Shown here: piece after piece, positions 56,819 through 64,000 of the stretch | Layout: every line of letters starts with the position of its first letter | Numbering within the stretch: the first letter of the stretch is position 1 | Assembly: GCF_000723185.1 (NCBI RefSeq) | Contig: NZ_CBTY010000008.1 | Location: forward strand, 377,460 to 441,459 | Source of the DNA: Candidatus Nitrosotenuis uzonensis | GTDB lineage: Archaea; Thermoproteota; Nitrososphaeria; Nitrososphaerales; Nitrosopumilaceae | DNA length: 64,000 bases | Direction: 5' to 3' | Translations under genes and position numbers: made by a program | The notes under the pieces: model-generated | The model's input: the letters and a program-made list of their open reading frames with translations, nothing else | Databases searched by the model: none | What the model was told of the DNA's origin: nothing

Positions 56819-58098
56819 AATTTAAAAAAACACACAATATAGATATGCTTTCTTTGCAAATGCAGGGAAGTCATGTTGTGATTGGTGGCTGGATCGAAGA
56901 TTTAAGAAAGCTTGGCAAGATCACGTTCCTCACAGTACGGGATGTCACTGGACTAGCACAGATAATTGTAAAAGATGAGAAGGTGATTCCAGAGGACCTT
57001 ACAAGACAAAGTGTAATACTTGTAAGGGGTATAATTCAAAGCACAAAGGCACGTGATTTCCAATACGAGATAAAGGCAGATGATGTCGAAATACTTACAA
57101 AAGCTGTTCATCCATTGCCAATAGATCCCATCGGCAGGCTAGAAAGCAATATAGATAACAGGTTGAATGCGCGTGCACTTGATCTTAGAAACCAACGTGT
57201 TGCGTCCGTCTTTAAGATAAGACACCAAGTTCTTGCATCACTTAGAAAAGAGCTTGAGAAAAGAAAATTCATCGAGATAACTACGCCAAAGATAATCGGT
57301 AGCGCAAGTGAAGGTGGTGCAAATTTATTTTCACTTGAATACTTTGGTAAGAAGGCATATCTTGCACAAAGCCCACAGCTGTATAAGGAACAACTTACTA
57401 TCGGGCTTGAGCGCGTGTTTGAAATATCGTCGTTTTACAGGGCGGAAAAATCACATACAGGACGTCACCTCAGTGAATTTACAAGTGTAGACATAGAAGC
57501 GGCATTTTTTGATTATACGGACGTCATGGATGTGCTTGAGAATTTGGTGGTATCAGTTTTCAGCGATGTGGAGAAAAATTGTAAACAGGAGCTAAATACT
57601 TTAGAAAGAAAACTGCAGATCCCAAAACAGCCGTTTGATACAATAACATACTCTGATGCCCTTGATGAGCTTGGCAAAGCTGGTATAAACTTGAACTTTG
57701 GTGACGATTTGTTGGATTCACATCTGAAGATAATAGGCACAAATCATCCAGGATTTTTCTTTCTTACCGATTGGCCGATGAGCTTAAAACCGTTTTACAT
57801 ACATGAGAAAGATGATGAAGCAAAAATATCAAGATCATTTGATTTGCAGTACGGTCATCTTGAATTATCATCGGGTGGAAGAAGGTTGCATGAGCCAGCT
57901 AAAATAAGGGCAAGGCTAATAGAGCAGGGCCTAGATCCTGCAAGCTTTGAAGATCATTTAAGAACGTTTGATTGGGGAATGCCGCCTCATTCAGGATGGG
58001 GAATGGGATTAGATAGGCTAATGACAGTCATAATAGGCACGGATAACGTACGGGAAGTGGTGTTGTATCCACGCGATCCAGAACGGCTCACCCCATAA
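56815..58098 (+). CDS. aspS: Aspartyl-tRNA synthetase (archaeal type)
   Basis: Class II synthetase. OB-fold anticodon domain (GSHVVIGGWIEDLRKLGKIT), motif 1 region (RKFIEITTPKIIGSASEGGA), motif 2 (FEISSFYRAEKSHTGRHLSE) and motif 3 (HSGWGMGLDRLMTVIIG). At 427 residues it is the archaeal form, which in many archaea also charges tRNA-Asn; specificity cannot be read by eye. Confidence 0.96.
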   Translation: MKFKKTHNIDMLSLQMQGSHVVIGGWIEDLRKLGKITFLTVRDVTGLAQIIVKDEKVIPEDLTRQSVILVRGIIQSTKARDFQYEIKADDVEILTKAVHPLPIDPIGRLESNIDNRLNARALDLRNQRVASVFKIRHQVLASLRKELEKRKFIEITTPKIIGSASEGGANLFSLEYFGKKAYLAQSPQLYKEQLTIGLERVFEISSFYRAEKSHTGRHLSEFTSVDIEAAFFDYTDVMDVLENLVVSVFSDVEKNCKQELNTLERKLQIPKQPFDTITYSDALDELGKAGINLNFGDDLLDSHLKIIGTNHPGFFFLTDWPMSLKPFYIHEKDDEAKISRSFDLQYGHLELSSGGRRLHEPAKIRARLIEQGLDPASFEDHLRTFDWGMPPHSGWGMGLDRLMTVIIGTDNVREVVLYPRDPERLTP

Positions 58099-58230
58099 CT
58101 TGCTAACAGTTATGAATGATATTTTTTAACATTGCTGTTTTGGACATAGGTACAAAGACCAAGTTCCAGCGAACAATGACGTGACAACGATAACCGGTAA
58201 GAGATAAATCTTGAAAAACGAAAATAGAGT

Positions 58231-58578
58231 GTGGCCACATGCGAATTTTGTAATTCCAAATTTGGCGATAGAAAGTGCTATTTTTGTCAAAAGCGCGTAT
58301 GCACTTCATGCATGACTGATGATAGGACAAGATGCAAAAGATGCTATATCAATAAAGCAAAGCTCGGATGGAAGTCGATAATCAAACGAAATAAGATAAT
58401 AATTGGATTTGTTGCATTTGTATGGTTTTATGCTGTTTTCCCAGGGCCGCTTATTCCAGGACTGCACTCTGGGTACTACACAGTATTTGTAATTGCGGCA
58501 ATCATATGTATGATACCATTATGTCTGATGCTCTTTTTTTGGTCAAGGTACCCGCCGTCATCAGATGTAAGTAAGTAA
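58231..58578 (+). CDS. Zinc-finger membrane protein, 115 aa
   Basis: An N-terminal double zinc motif (CEFCNSKFGDRKCYFC, CTSCMTDDRTRCKRC) of about 40 residues, then two membrane helices (IIIGFVAFVWFYAVF, TVFVIAAIICMIPLCLMLFF). Start GTG 58231; GATAAATC 25 nt upstream supports it. It may recruit a cytosolic protein to the membrane; no function known. It overlaps leuB by 18 nt on the opposite strand. The gap 58099-58230 shows no gene. Confidence 0.75.
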   Translation: MATCEFCNSKFGDRKCYFCQKRVCTSCMTDDRTRCKRCYINKAKLGWKSIIKRNKIIIGFVAFVWFYAVFPGPLIPGLHSGYYTVFVIAAIICMIPLCLMLFFWSRYPPSSDVSK

Positions 58579-59583
58579 TGAGAGTATTTCTTTTGTAAAT
58601 TCCATCGTAGATTTATTCCCTCCTATATCTTGTGTTTTTACACCCTTTTTTACTACTCCATATACTGCCGATTCCAGTTTGTCTGCCGCATACATGCATT
58701 TTTTATCATTGTGTTTTTTTCCTAGCCAATCAAGCATCATTTTTGCAGAAAGAATGAACGAGGATGGGTTTGCAATTCCTTTGCCTGCAATATCGAACGC
58801 AGCTCCGTGTACTGGTTCAAAAAGTGCAAAATCATCTCCGATGTTTGCAGCTGGAGCCATACCAAGTCCTCCCACTACCTCAGCTGCTTCATCTGAAAGT
58901 ATATCACCAAACAGGTTTGTTGTGACTATAACGTCAAAGCTTTCTGGCTTTCGAATAAGGTTCATAGCGCATGCATCAACATACATTTGCTCAAATTTTA
59001 TCTGTGGATAGTCCTTTGCAATCTGTGAGCACACTCTTGAAAAAAGCCCATCTGTTTTTCGCATTACGTTGGATTTGTGCACGCATGTAACCGTTTTTTT
59101 CCCATTTCTTTGAATTGCTGTTTCAAACGCATATTTTGCTATTTTTTTTGAGGCATTCTCAGAGATTATTCTAAAGGCTACTGCTGCACCAGACAGTTCA
59201 AATTCCTGTCCAGTATAGAGATCTTCCGTATTTTCTCTAACTATTACAAGGTCAATGTCGTCTTTTAGTGCGTGCATATATGGATATGATTTTGCAGGCC
59301 TGATGTTGGCGTACAAGTTTAACATACGACGTAATGCCACAATTACATCGGCTGCAGACTCTCCCACTGGAGCTTTCATGCACGCGTCAGATTTTCTAAT
59401 AACATCTATAGTGGATTTAGGAAGAGCGTTCCCGTATTTTGCAAGTGCAGCATCACCTGCCATGATGCTTTCAATTTGGAATTTAACATCAAGTCGGTCA
59501 TGCACGGCGTTCAGTATTTGTAAAGCAGATTCAGATAGTTCTGGCCCTATACCATCACCGGTAATCAATGAGATCTTGTACAT
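58561..59583 (-). CDS. leuB: 3-isopropylmalate dehydrogenase
   Basis: NAD-dependent beta-decarboxylating dehydrogenase of 340 residues. GDGIGPELSESAL, the substrate loop VRENTEDLYTGQE, KSNVMRKTDGLF and EPVHGAAFDIAGKG are typical of the IPMDH/isocitrate dehydrogenase family. Position as the last gene of ilvB-ilvN-leuA-leuB makes leucine synthesis likely. By motif alone homoisocitrate or isocitrate dehydrogenase is not excluded. Confidence 0.88.
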   Translation of the reverse strand: MYKISLITGDGIGPELSESALQILNAVHDRLDVKFQIESIMAGDAALAKYGNALPKSTIDVIRKSDACMKAPVGESAADVIVALRRMLNLYANIRPAKSYPYMHALKDDIDLVIVRENTEDLYTGQEFELSGAAVAFRIISENASKKIAKYAFETAIQRNGKKTVTCVHKSNVMRKTDGLFSRVCSQIAKDYPQIKFEQMYVDACAMNLIRKPESFDVIVTTNLFGDILSDEAAEVVGGLGMAPAANIGDDFALFEPVHGAAFDIAGKGIANPSSFILSAKMMLDWLGKKHNDKKCMYAADKLESAVYGVVKKGVKTQDIGGNKSTMEFTKEILSLLTYI

Positions 59584-59597
59584 TCTAAAATGCCAGC

Positions 59598-61115
59598 CTA
59601 GCTGCCAATCTTTTTTTGCTTTAATGTCTTTTTTAGCATGATTCTATTAATTCCTTCAATTACTGCCTGGACGCTTGTTGTTACAATATCTTCGCCTATA
59701 GATTTGGCAGATGCCATATTCCCATATGCATCCTCTACCTTTATTGTTACTTCGCATAATGCGTCAGAGCCGCCAGATATTGAATCCAGTTTGTATTCCT
59801 TAACTCTGACTTTGGCAATCTCTCCTGTAATTTTTTGAATTGCGTTTAACGCTGCGTCCACTGGTCCCACTCCATAGTCGGTGCCGATATAATCAACTCC
59901 ATCTACATTCAGCTTTACAAATGCATATGGCATAGTACCTATTCCAGTAGAGACTGAAAATCCGCTTAGCTGTACGATTCGCTTGATTGTGTGCTCTGCC
60001 AATATTTCATTTGCAATAGAAAGTAGTTCTACGTCTGTCACTTGTTTGCCCTGATCACCAATTGCCTTTACTTTTTCCAATATTTCCCTTAGTTGGTCTT
60101 CAGTGGGCTTTACTCCATATTCTTCAAGCATTGCAGAAACACCATGTATTCCTGCATGTTTGCCTACTTGGAGCCATCTAGTTCTGCCAACAAGTTCTGG
60201 GCTTATGGGTTCGTACGTTAGAGGATTGTTCAAGATTCCGTGGGTGTGAATGCCAGATTCATGTCCGAAGGCATTTTCACCTACAATTGCTTTATTTGGT
60301 TGTACTGTAATGCCAGCCAAGTTTGAGACAAATTTTGATGTCTCGTATAACAATTTGGTTTTGATTCCAGTCTCCCATTTTTGTCCAAACTGTAGACATT
60401 GTAATGCCATAACAAACTCTTCAAGTGATGCATTACCTGCACGCTCACCAATACCGTTAATCGTGACATGCGCGCACTGTGCTCCGGCTTGAATTCCAGC
60501 AATTGCGTTTGCCACTGCAAGTCCGAAATCATTGTGACAGTGAACACTAATAGGTAATCTGGATGCGGCAATTGCATCCTTTGTTATCTCCGCCATATAT
60601 TGTGGGGTAGAATAACCTACAGTATCAGGAATGTCGATTCGGTCTGCACCTGCCTTCGCTACTTCACTGAAAACCTTCTTTAGAAACTCCCTATCGGATC
60701 TTGTTGCATCTTCTGCTGAGAATTCCACCTGCAATCCATGTGATTTTCCATATTCGACTGCCTCGATTGCTTTCTCAAGGGCCTGTTCTCGGCTCATTTT
60801 GAGTTTGTATTGCAAGTGAATATCAGATGTAGCTATGAAAGTATGGACATAGTTTAGACCACAGTCTATTGCTGCATCTATATCTTTTTTGTTAGTTCTT
60901 GCCAAGCCGCATATTTCAGCTGACAAGTTTGCTTTTGTTATTAGCTTTATTCCATGTCGTTCCCCCTCAGAGATAACTGGAAATCCTGCTTCGATCGCGT
61001 CAACGCCAAGTTCATCTAGTTTTTTTGCAATCAAGAGTTTTTTCTCTGGGGAAAGCGCTACTCCTGGAGTTTGCTCTCCATCACGCAATGTAGTGTCAAA
61101 TATTCGGATTCTCAA
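59598..61115 (-). CDS. leuA: 2-isopropylmalate synthase
   Basis: First committed enzyme of leucine synthesis. IFDTTLRDGEQTPG at the N-terminus, PDTVGYSTP, the HCHNDFGLAVANA metal site, NGIGERAGNASLEE and GHESGIHTHG are seen. The C-terminal 130 residues are the LeuA allosteric domain (GTDYGVGPVDAALNAIQ), so leucine feedback is expected. ATG 61115 overlaps the ilvN stop by 4 nt. Citramalate synthase is the main alternative. Confidence 0.92.
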   Translation of the reverse strand: MRIRIFDTTLRDGEQTPGVALSPEKKLLIAKKLDELGVDAIEAGFPVISEGERHGIKLITKANLSAEICGLARTNKKDIDAAIDCGLNYVHTFIATSDIHLQYKLKMSREQALEKAIEAVEYGKSHGLQVEFSAEDATRSDREFLKKVFSEVAKAGADRIDIPDTVGYSTPQYMAEITKDAIAASRLPISVHCHNDFGLAVANAIAGIQAGAQCAHVTINGIGERAGNASLEEFVMALQCLQFGQKWETGIKTKLLYETSKFVSNLAGITVQPNKAIVGENAFGHESGIHTHGILNNPLTYEPISPELVGRTRWLQVGKHAGIHGVSAMLEEYGVKPTEDQLREILEKVKAIGDQGKQVTDVELLSIANEILAEHTIKRIVQLSGFSVSTGIGTMPYAFVKLNVDGVDYIGTDYGVGPVDAALNAIQKITGEIAKVRVKEYKLDSISGGSDALCEVTIKVEDAYGNMASAKSIGEDIVTTSVQAVIEGINRIMLKKTLKQKKIGS

Positions 61116-61606
61116 TTTTCAGCCCTCTGTAATGCAGCTACACCGGTTCGCGCTATATCCAATATTCCATATGGGATGAGTAACTCTTGTAAATTGTGTA
61201 TCTGATCAGGAGTGGCTGTTAACTCCAACATGATGGAATCTTTTCTTGCATCATGGATTTTTGCGTTAAATGCATTTGCAATGTTACTAATTTCCATACT
61301 GTCCGACGCCTTTGATATTTTGACTCTAAATAACACCAATTCCCTATATACTGTTTTTTTATCATCCAATCGTTTTACCTCTACCGTATCAATCATTTTG
61401 TCAAGTTGCTTTACAATTTGATCAATCTGACGTTCATCGCCGATGGTGGTTATTGTCATCTTTGAGAATTCCGGATTCTCTGTCACGCCAACAGATATAC
61501 TATCAATGTTAAAGTTCTTGGATCTGAATAGGTGTGTTATCTTAAATAGGATTCCCGGTTTGTTTTCAACCAATATTGATAAAATTGCCCAGACCAAGTT
61601 TCTCAC
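61112..61606 (-). CDS. ilvN: Acetolactate synthase regulatory subunit
   Basis: Small subunit with an N-terminal ACT domain (LSILVENKPGILFKITHLFR, FNIDSISVG) and a second conserved half (FNAKIHDARKDSIMLELTAT), which binds branched-chain amino acids for feedback control of IlvB. Length 164 is normal. It overlaps ilvB and leuA by 4 nt each. Confidence 0.94.
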   Translation of the reverse strand: MRNLVWAILSILVENKPGILFKITHLFRSKNFNIDSISVGVTENPEFSKMTITTIGDERQIDQIVKQLDKMIDTVEVKRLDDKKTVYRELVLFRVKISKASDSMEISNIANAFNAKIHDARKDSIMLELTATPDQIHNLQELLIPYGILDIARTGVAALQRAEN

Positions 61607-63291
61607 GACGGTAAAATCATGTCTTTTAATGAAGTTCCTGGTGCCACAAACGGCAATACGTCCTCTTCAGGATCGATTGGAATATCTATTACGGTCGCAA
61701 CATCGCTCTTAAGACCTGCCTTTATTGCATGACCAAGCTCGTCCAAGCTTCCAACTCTTATTCCTTGAGCTCCGTATGACTCAGCAAGTTTGACATAATC
61801 TGGACAGTGTTTTTGATCCACGCCGATCATTCTCCTGTCATAGAATGTCCTTTGCCATTGCGCCACCATTCCAAGTAGATAGTTGTTAACGAGAAATACA
61901 ATTACAGGTAGGCCTTCAAGGACAGAGGTTGCAAGAGAGTTCTCAGTCATGTTAAAGCTTCCGTCTCCGGCAATGTCAACTACTGGTAAATCAGGTCTTG
62001 CCGCCTTTGCTCCTATTGCAGCTGGGAACCCCCAACCCATGGTGCCAAGTCCAGTAGAGCTGAAAAATGTACCTGGATGAATTACGTCATAGAATAAAGA
62101 TGCCCACATTTGATGTTGGCCAACTTCTGTTGTTACTATCGACTCTGCAGGCATCACCTCTCGTAACTTTCTGAGAATTTTGGCAGCAGTGAGCTCGCCT
62201 GGGTGTAATTTTAAATTTTGCCTCCAATAATCCTTGACTTCTGTTACGTGTGTTAGCCATACATTGTGTTCAGACTTTTTTGTTACTTGTTCTGCCAATA
62301 GTCTGAGAAATATCCTAAGAGATGCCTTTACGTCTCCTACTACTGCCACGCTTGTAGTTTGATTCTTGCCAATTTCTGCAGGGTCAACATCAAGATGAAT
62401 TATCTTTAGATTCTTTTCAAATTCATCAAATCTTCCAACCGATCTATCAGAAAATCTCGTTCCTATTGCTAAAACACAGTCTGCTTCACTCATTATTTTA
62501 TTTGCTTCAGCATGACCATGCATGCCTATTGGCCCCAGTGACAAAGGATGATTTTCCGGAAATGCACCTTTGCCCTTGAACGTAGTCACTACTGGGATCA
62601 TGAGCATTTCTGCAAGAGATTGTAGTTCTGCGAATGCCGATGATATTATCACTCCACCTCCAGCCAGTATGACTGGTCTTGTTGACGATAACAATAGTTT
62701 GATTGCTCTCTCTATTGCAACGACATCAGGGTCTGTCCAGGGATGATATCCACGTATTTTTACTTCTTCTGGGAATGGAATGTCCGCTTCATTCTGCTGT
62801 ACATCCTTTGGGACGTCGATGAGTACGGCTCCTGGCCTACCTGTTTCTGCTATGTAAAATCCTTTTTTTACAACTTCTGGAATTTCAGTTGGTGTGGTAG
62901 GCTGGAAAGAGTATTTTACAACAGGATTTGCTATTCCGATTATATCACTTTCTTGGAATGCATCACGTCCAATCATGGATAGTGGGACCTGGCCAGTTAT
63001 TGCCACCATTGGTGCAGAATCGGCTTGTGCAGTTGCAAGACCTGTCACTATGTTTGTGGCTCCCGGTCCGGATGTTGCAAAACACACACCTGCTTTTCTG
63101 CTCACTCGGCCAAATCCATCTGCCATATGGGCAGCAGATTGTTCGTGCCTTACAAGAATGTGTCTTATGTTGCTTTTGAAGAGCTCATCATACATTGGAA
63201 GGTTAGCACCTCCCGGTAGCCCGAAGATCTCTTTTACTCCTTGTTTTTCCAGTGCTTTGATTAGTGCTTTCGCGCCAGACATTGTTTGCAT
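61603..63291 (-). CDS. ilvB: Acetolactate synthase catalytic subunit
   Basis: Thiamine-diphosphate enzyme that makes acetolactate and acetohydroxybutyrate for valine, leucine and isoleucine. GVKEIFGLPGGANLPMYD, RHEQSAAHMADGFGR (with the catalytic glutamate), ATSGPGATN and the ThDP motif GDGSFNMTENSLAT through NNYLLG are clear. Length 562 is normal. ATG 63291 or 63282; GGTGATT just upstream is Shine-Dalgarno-like. First gene of the operon. Confidence 0.96.
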   Translation of the reverse strand: MQTMSGAKALIKALEKQGVKEIFGLPGGANLPMYDELFKSNIRHILVRHEQSAAHMADGFGRVSRKAGVCFATSGPGATNIVTGLATAQADSAPMVAITGQVPLSMIGRDAFQESDIIGIANPVVKYSFQPTTPTEIPEVVKKGFYIAETGRPGAVLIDVPKDVQQNEADIPFPEEVKIRGYHPWTDPDVVAIERAIKLLLSSTRPVILAGGGVIISSAFAELQSLAEMLMIPVVTTFKGKGAFPENHPLSLGPIGMHGHAEANKIMSEADCVLAIGTRFSDRSVGRFDEFEKNLKIIHLDVDPAEIGKNQTTSVAVVGDVKASLRIFLRLLAEQVTKKSEHNVWLTHVTEVKDYWRQNLKLHPGELTAAKILRKLREVMPAESIVTTEVGQHQMWASLFYDVIHPGTFFSSTGLGTMGWGFPAAIGAKAARPDLPVVDIAGDGSFNMTENSLATSVLEGLPVIVFLVNNYLLGMVAQWQRTFYDRRMIGVDQKHCPDYVKLAESYGAQGIRVGSLDELGHAIKAGLKSDVATVIDIPIDPEEDVLPFVAPGTSLKDMILPS

Positions 63292-63312
63292 AAATTAATC
63301 ACCACAAAAATG

Positions 63313-63334
63313 CGCTGTATTATATTTTACAGCG
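63313..63334. promoter_or_regulatory. Palindrome across the TATA box of the ilvB operon
   Basis: CGCTGTA (63313-63319) and TACAGCG (63328-63334) are perfect 7-bp inverted arms around an A/T core that on the minus strand reads AAATATAA, a TATA box. With a 25-nt spacing, transcription would start near 63300, giving a short leader with GGTGATT before ATG 63291. This looks like an operator. Confidence 0.55.
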
Positions 63335-63496
63335 TCAGCTCGACCAGTAGTCCTACAAGTCGTTTAGTCGAACCGGTTATCATAAAGTTCACTATCTAAG
63401 ACTAAAATTGTTGATATAAAGATTATCTTGTATTTTATGCCCAAGAAGGCGTATTCATAAGGCTTAAAGTCACAACTTTGACAAGCAACAACAACT

Positions 63497-63898
63497 TTGT
63501 CTGATAGGGAAGACATAATCCAGATAATAGAGACATTCTTTGAGACAGGAAAAACAAAAGATCTCACTTCGTTAAGAACTATTCAGCTTGATGACCCCAT
63601 ATTTTCGAGTTTTTCAGATATACCGCCATACGACTTAAAGGACTTTAAAACAACCATTGCGCTAGAAGAGCTGCGATTTGTGAGCATATCTGATTATAGC
63701 TACCAGATAAAAAATCCCAAGATAAGCATTTTCGGTGATTGTGCAATAGTAGCCTTTGAATTAAATCAGAAGGGAATGTTAGTTGACAACAAGGCATTCA
63801 CTGGTGAACATATATCGATTGATGGGCGTGCAACATTTATACTCATCAAAAGACCAACGTGGAAGATAGTTCACATCCACCTGTCAAAGATAGAATAA
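63497..63898 (+). CDS. SnoaL/NTF2-like protein
   Basis: A 133-residue alpha+beta protein with NTF2-like features: helix IIQIIETFFETGKTKDL, then FSDIPPYDLKDFKTT, the strands CAIVAFELNQKG and RATFILIKRPTWKIVHIHLS. Members bind small ligands or act as enzymes; the function here is open. The start is TTG 63497. Confidence 0.82.
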   Translation: MSDREDIIQIIETFFETGKTKDLTSLRTIQLDDPIFSSFSDIPPYDLKDFKTTIALEELRFVSISDYSYQIKNPKISIFGDCAIVAFELNQKGMLVDNKAFTGEHISIDGRATFILIKRPTWKIVHIHLSKIE

Positions 63899-64000
63899 TT
63901 ATTGTGATTTTGCAGCTGGCTGAGGCGCGGGCTGAGGCGACGTAGTCGGTTGTTGTGGTTTTTGTTGTTGTGGTTTTTGTTGTTGTGGTTTTTGTTGTTG
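63899..64000 (-). CDS. C-terminus of a QQQKP-repeat protein (cut by window edge)
   Basis: The minus strand gives an open frame from the edge to TAA at 63899-63901: three repeats of QQQKP, then QQPTTSPQPAPQPAAKSQ. The repeats are 15-bp units. Such a Gln/Pro-rich tail suggests a disordered linker or surface tail. The rest of the gene is outside, so the protein cannot be named. Confidence 0.6.
   Translation of the reverse strand, partial: QQQKPQQQKPQQQKPQQPTTSPQPAPQPAAKSQ
63947..64000. repeat. 15-bp tandem repeat (TTGTTGTTGTGGTTT units)
   Basis: The unit TTGTTGTTGTGGTTT recurs at least three times to the window edge and encodes the QQQKP repeats on the minus strand. Copy number beyond the edge is unknown. 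Confidence 0.8.

Noticed and set aside
58099..58230. Possible tRNA or small RNA in the gap after aspS
   Set aside because: No cloverleaf, no B-box-like GGTTCGAAT sequence and no C/D boxes in the right order were seen.

Overview
The window is core chromosome of an ammonia-oxidizing thaumarchaeon (Nitrososphaerota), most likely group I.1a (Nitrosopumilales, for example a Nitrosotenuis- or Nitrosoarchaeum-like organism; genus is a guess). The evidence is archaeal information machinery (TFB, aEF1A, uS10, Rpo12, archaeal tRNA-splicing endonuclease, ATP-dependent DNA ligase), 16S and 23S genes with archaeal ends and no tRNA in the spacer, a J-domain/ferredoxin fusion known from Thaumarchaeota, a fructose-bisphosphate aldolase/phosphatase, a 3-hydroxyacyl-CoA dehydrogenase of the 3HP/4HB type, and several families I know mainly from thaumarchaea. 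Genes are tightly packed. Many starts (ATG, GTG or TTG) lie about 24-29 nt downstream of a TATA-like box with no Shine-Dalgarno, as expected for leaderless transcripts; I used this to choose starts.

Layout. 1-9 kb: ahcY (cut by the window edge), Rieske protein, nadE, cysS, YchF-like GTPase, CoA-binding protein, winged-helix protein, birA, then a TrmB-type regulator coupled to a small HisKA-like stub. 9-20 kb: a TFB, a GIY-YIG-like protein, a soluble histidine kinase, exported proteins, a polyhydroxyalkanoate locus (phaE, phaC, phasin-AbrB fusion, alpha/beta hydrolase), Dps-like ferritin, thioredoxin reductase. 20.6-25.5 kb: 16S-23S rRNA operon on the minus strand; the 23S gene carries a 281-nt group I intron and both rRNAs are flanked by processing stems. 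25.8-39 kb: metabolic and information genes. 39.6-41.8 kb: a tandem short-chain dehydrogenase with a hot-dog protein. 42-51.5 kb: TauE permease, kinases, DUF192, MntR-like regulator, PIN-ATPase, and a phosphorelay cluster (REC-zinc-ribbon protein, CheY-like, Hpt, HAMP kinase). 51.5-58.6 kb: TldD, two DNA glycosylases, VTT membrane protein, an orphan ABC ATPase, a KH-like protein and aspS. 58.6-63.3 kb: a translationally coupled ilvB-ilvN-leuA-leuB operon with a palindrome across its TATA box. The right edge cuts a gene for a QQQKP-repeat protein.

No insertion sequence, prophage, CRISPR array or tRNA gene was seen, and no gene-free stretch exceeds 300 bases apart from the rRNA genes. The most unusual items are the 23S group I intron, the tandem SDR that resembles half of the Chloroflexus malonyl-CoA reductase, a HisKA-like stub without its histidine, and short palindromes repeated or placed across promoters of regulators.
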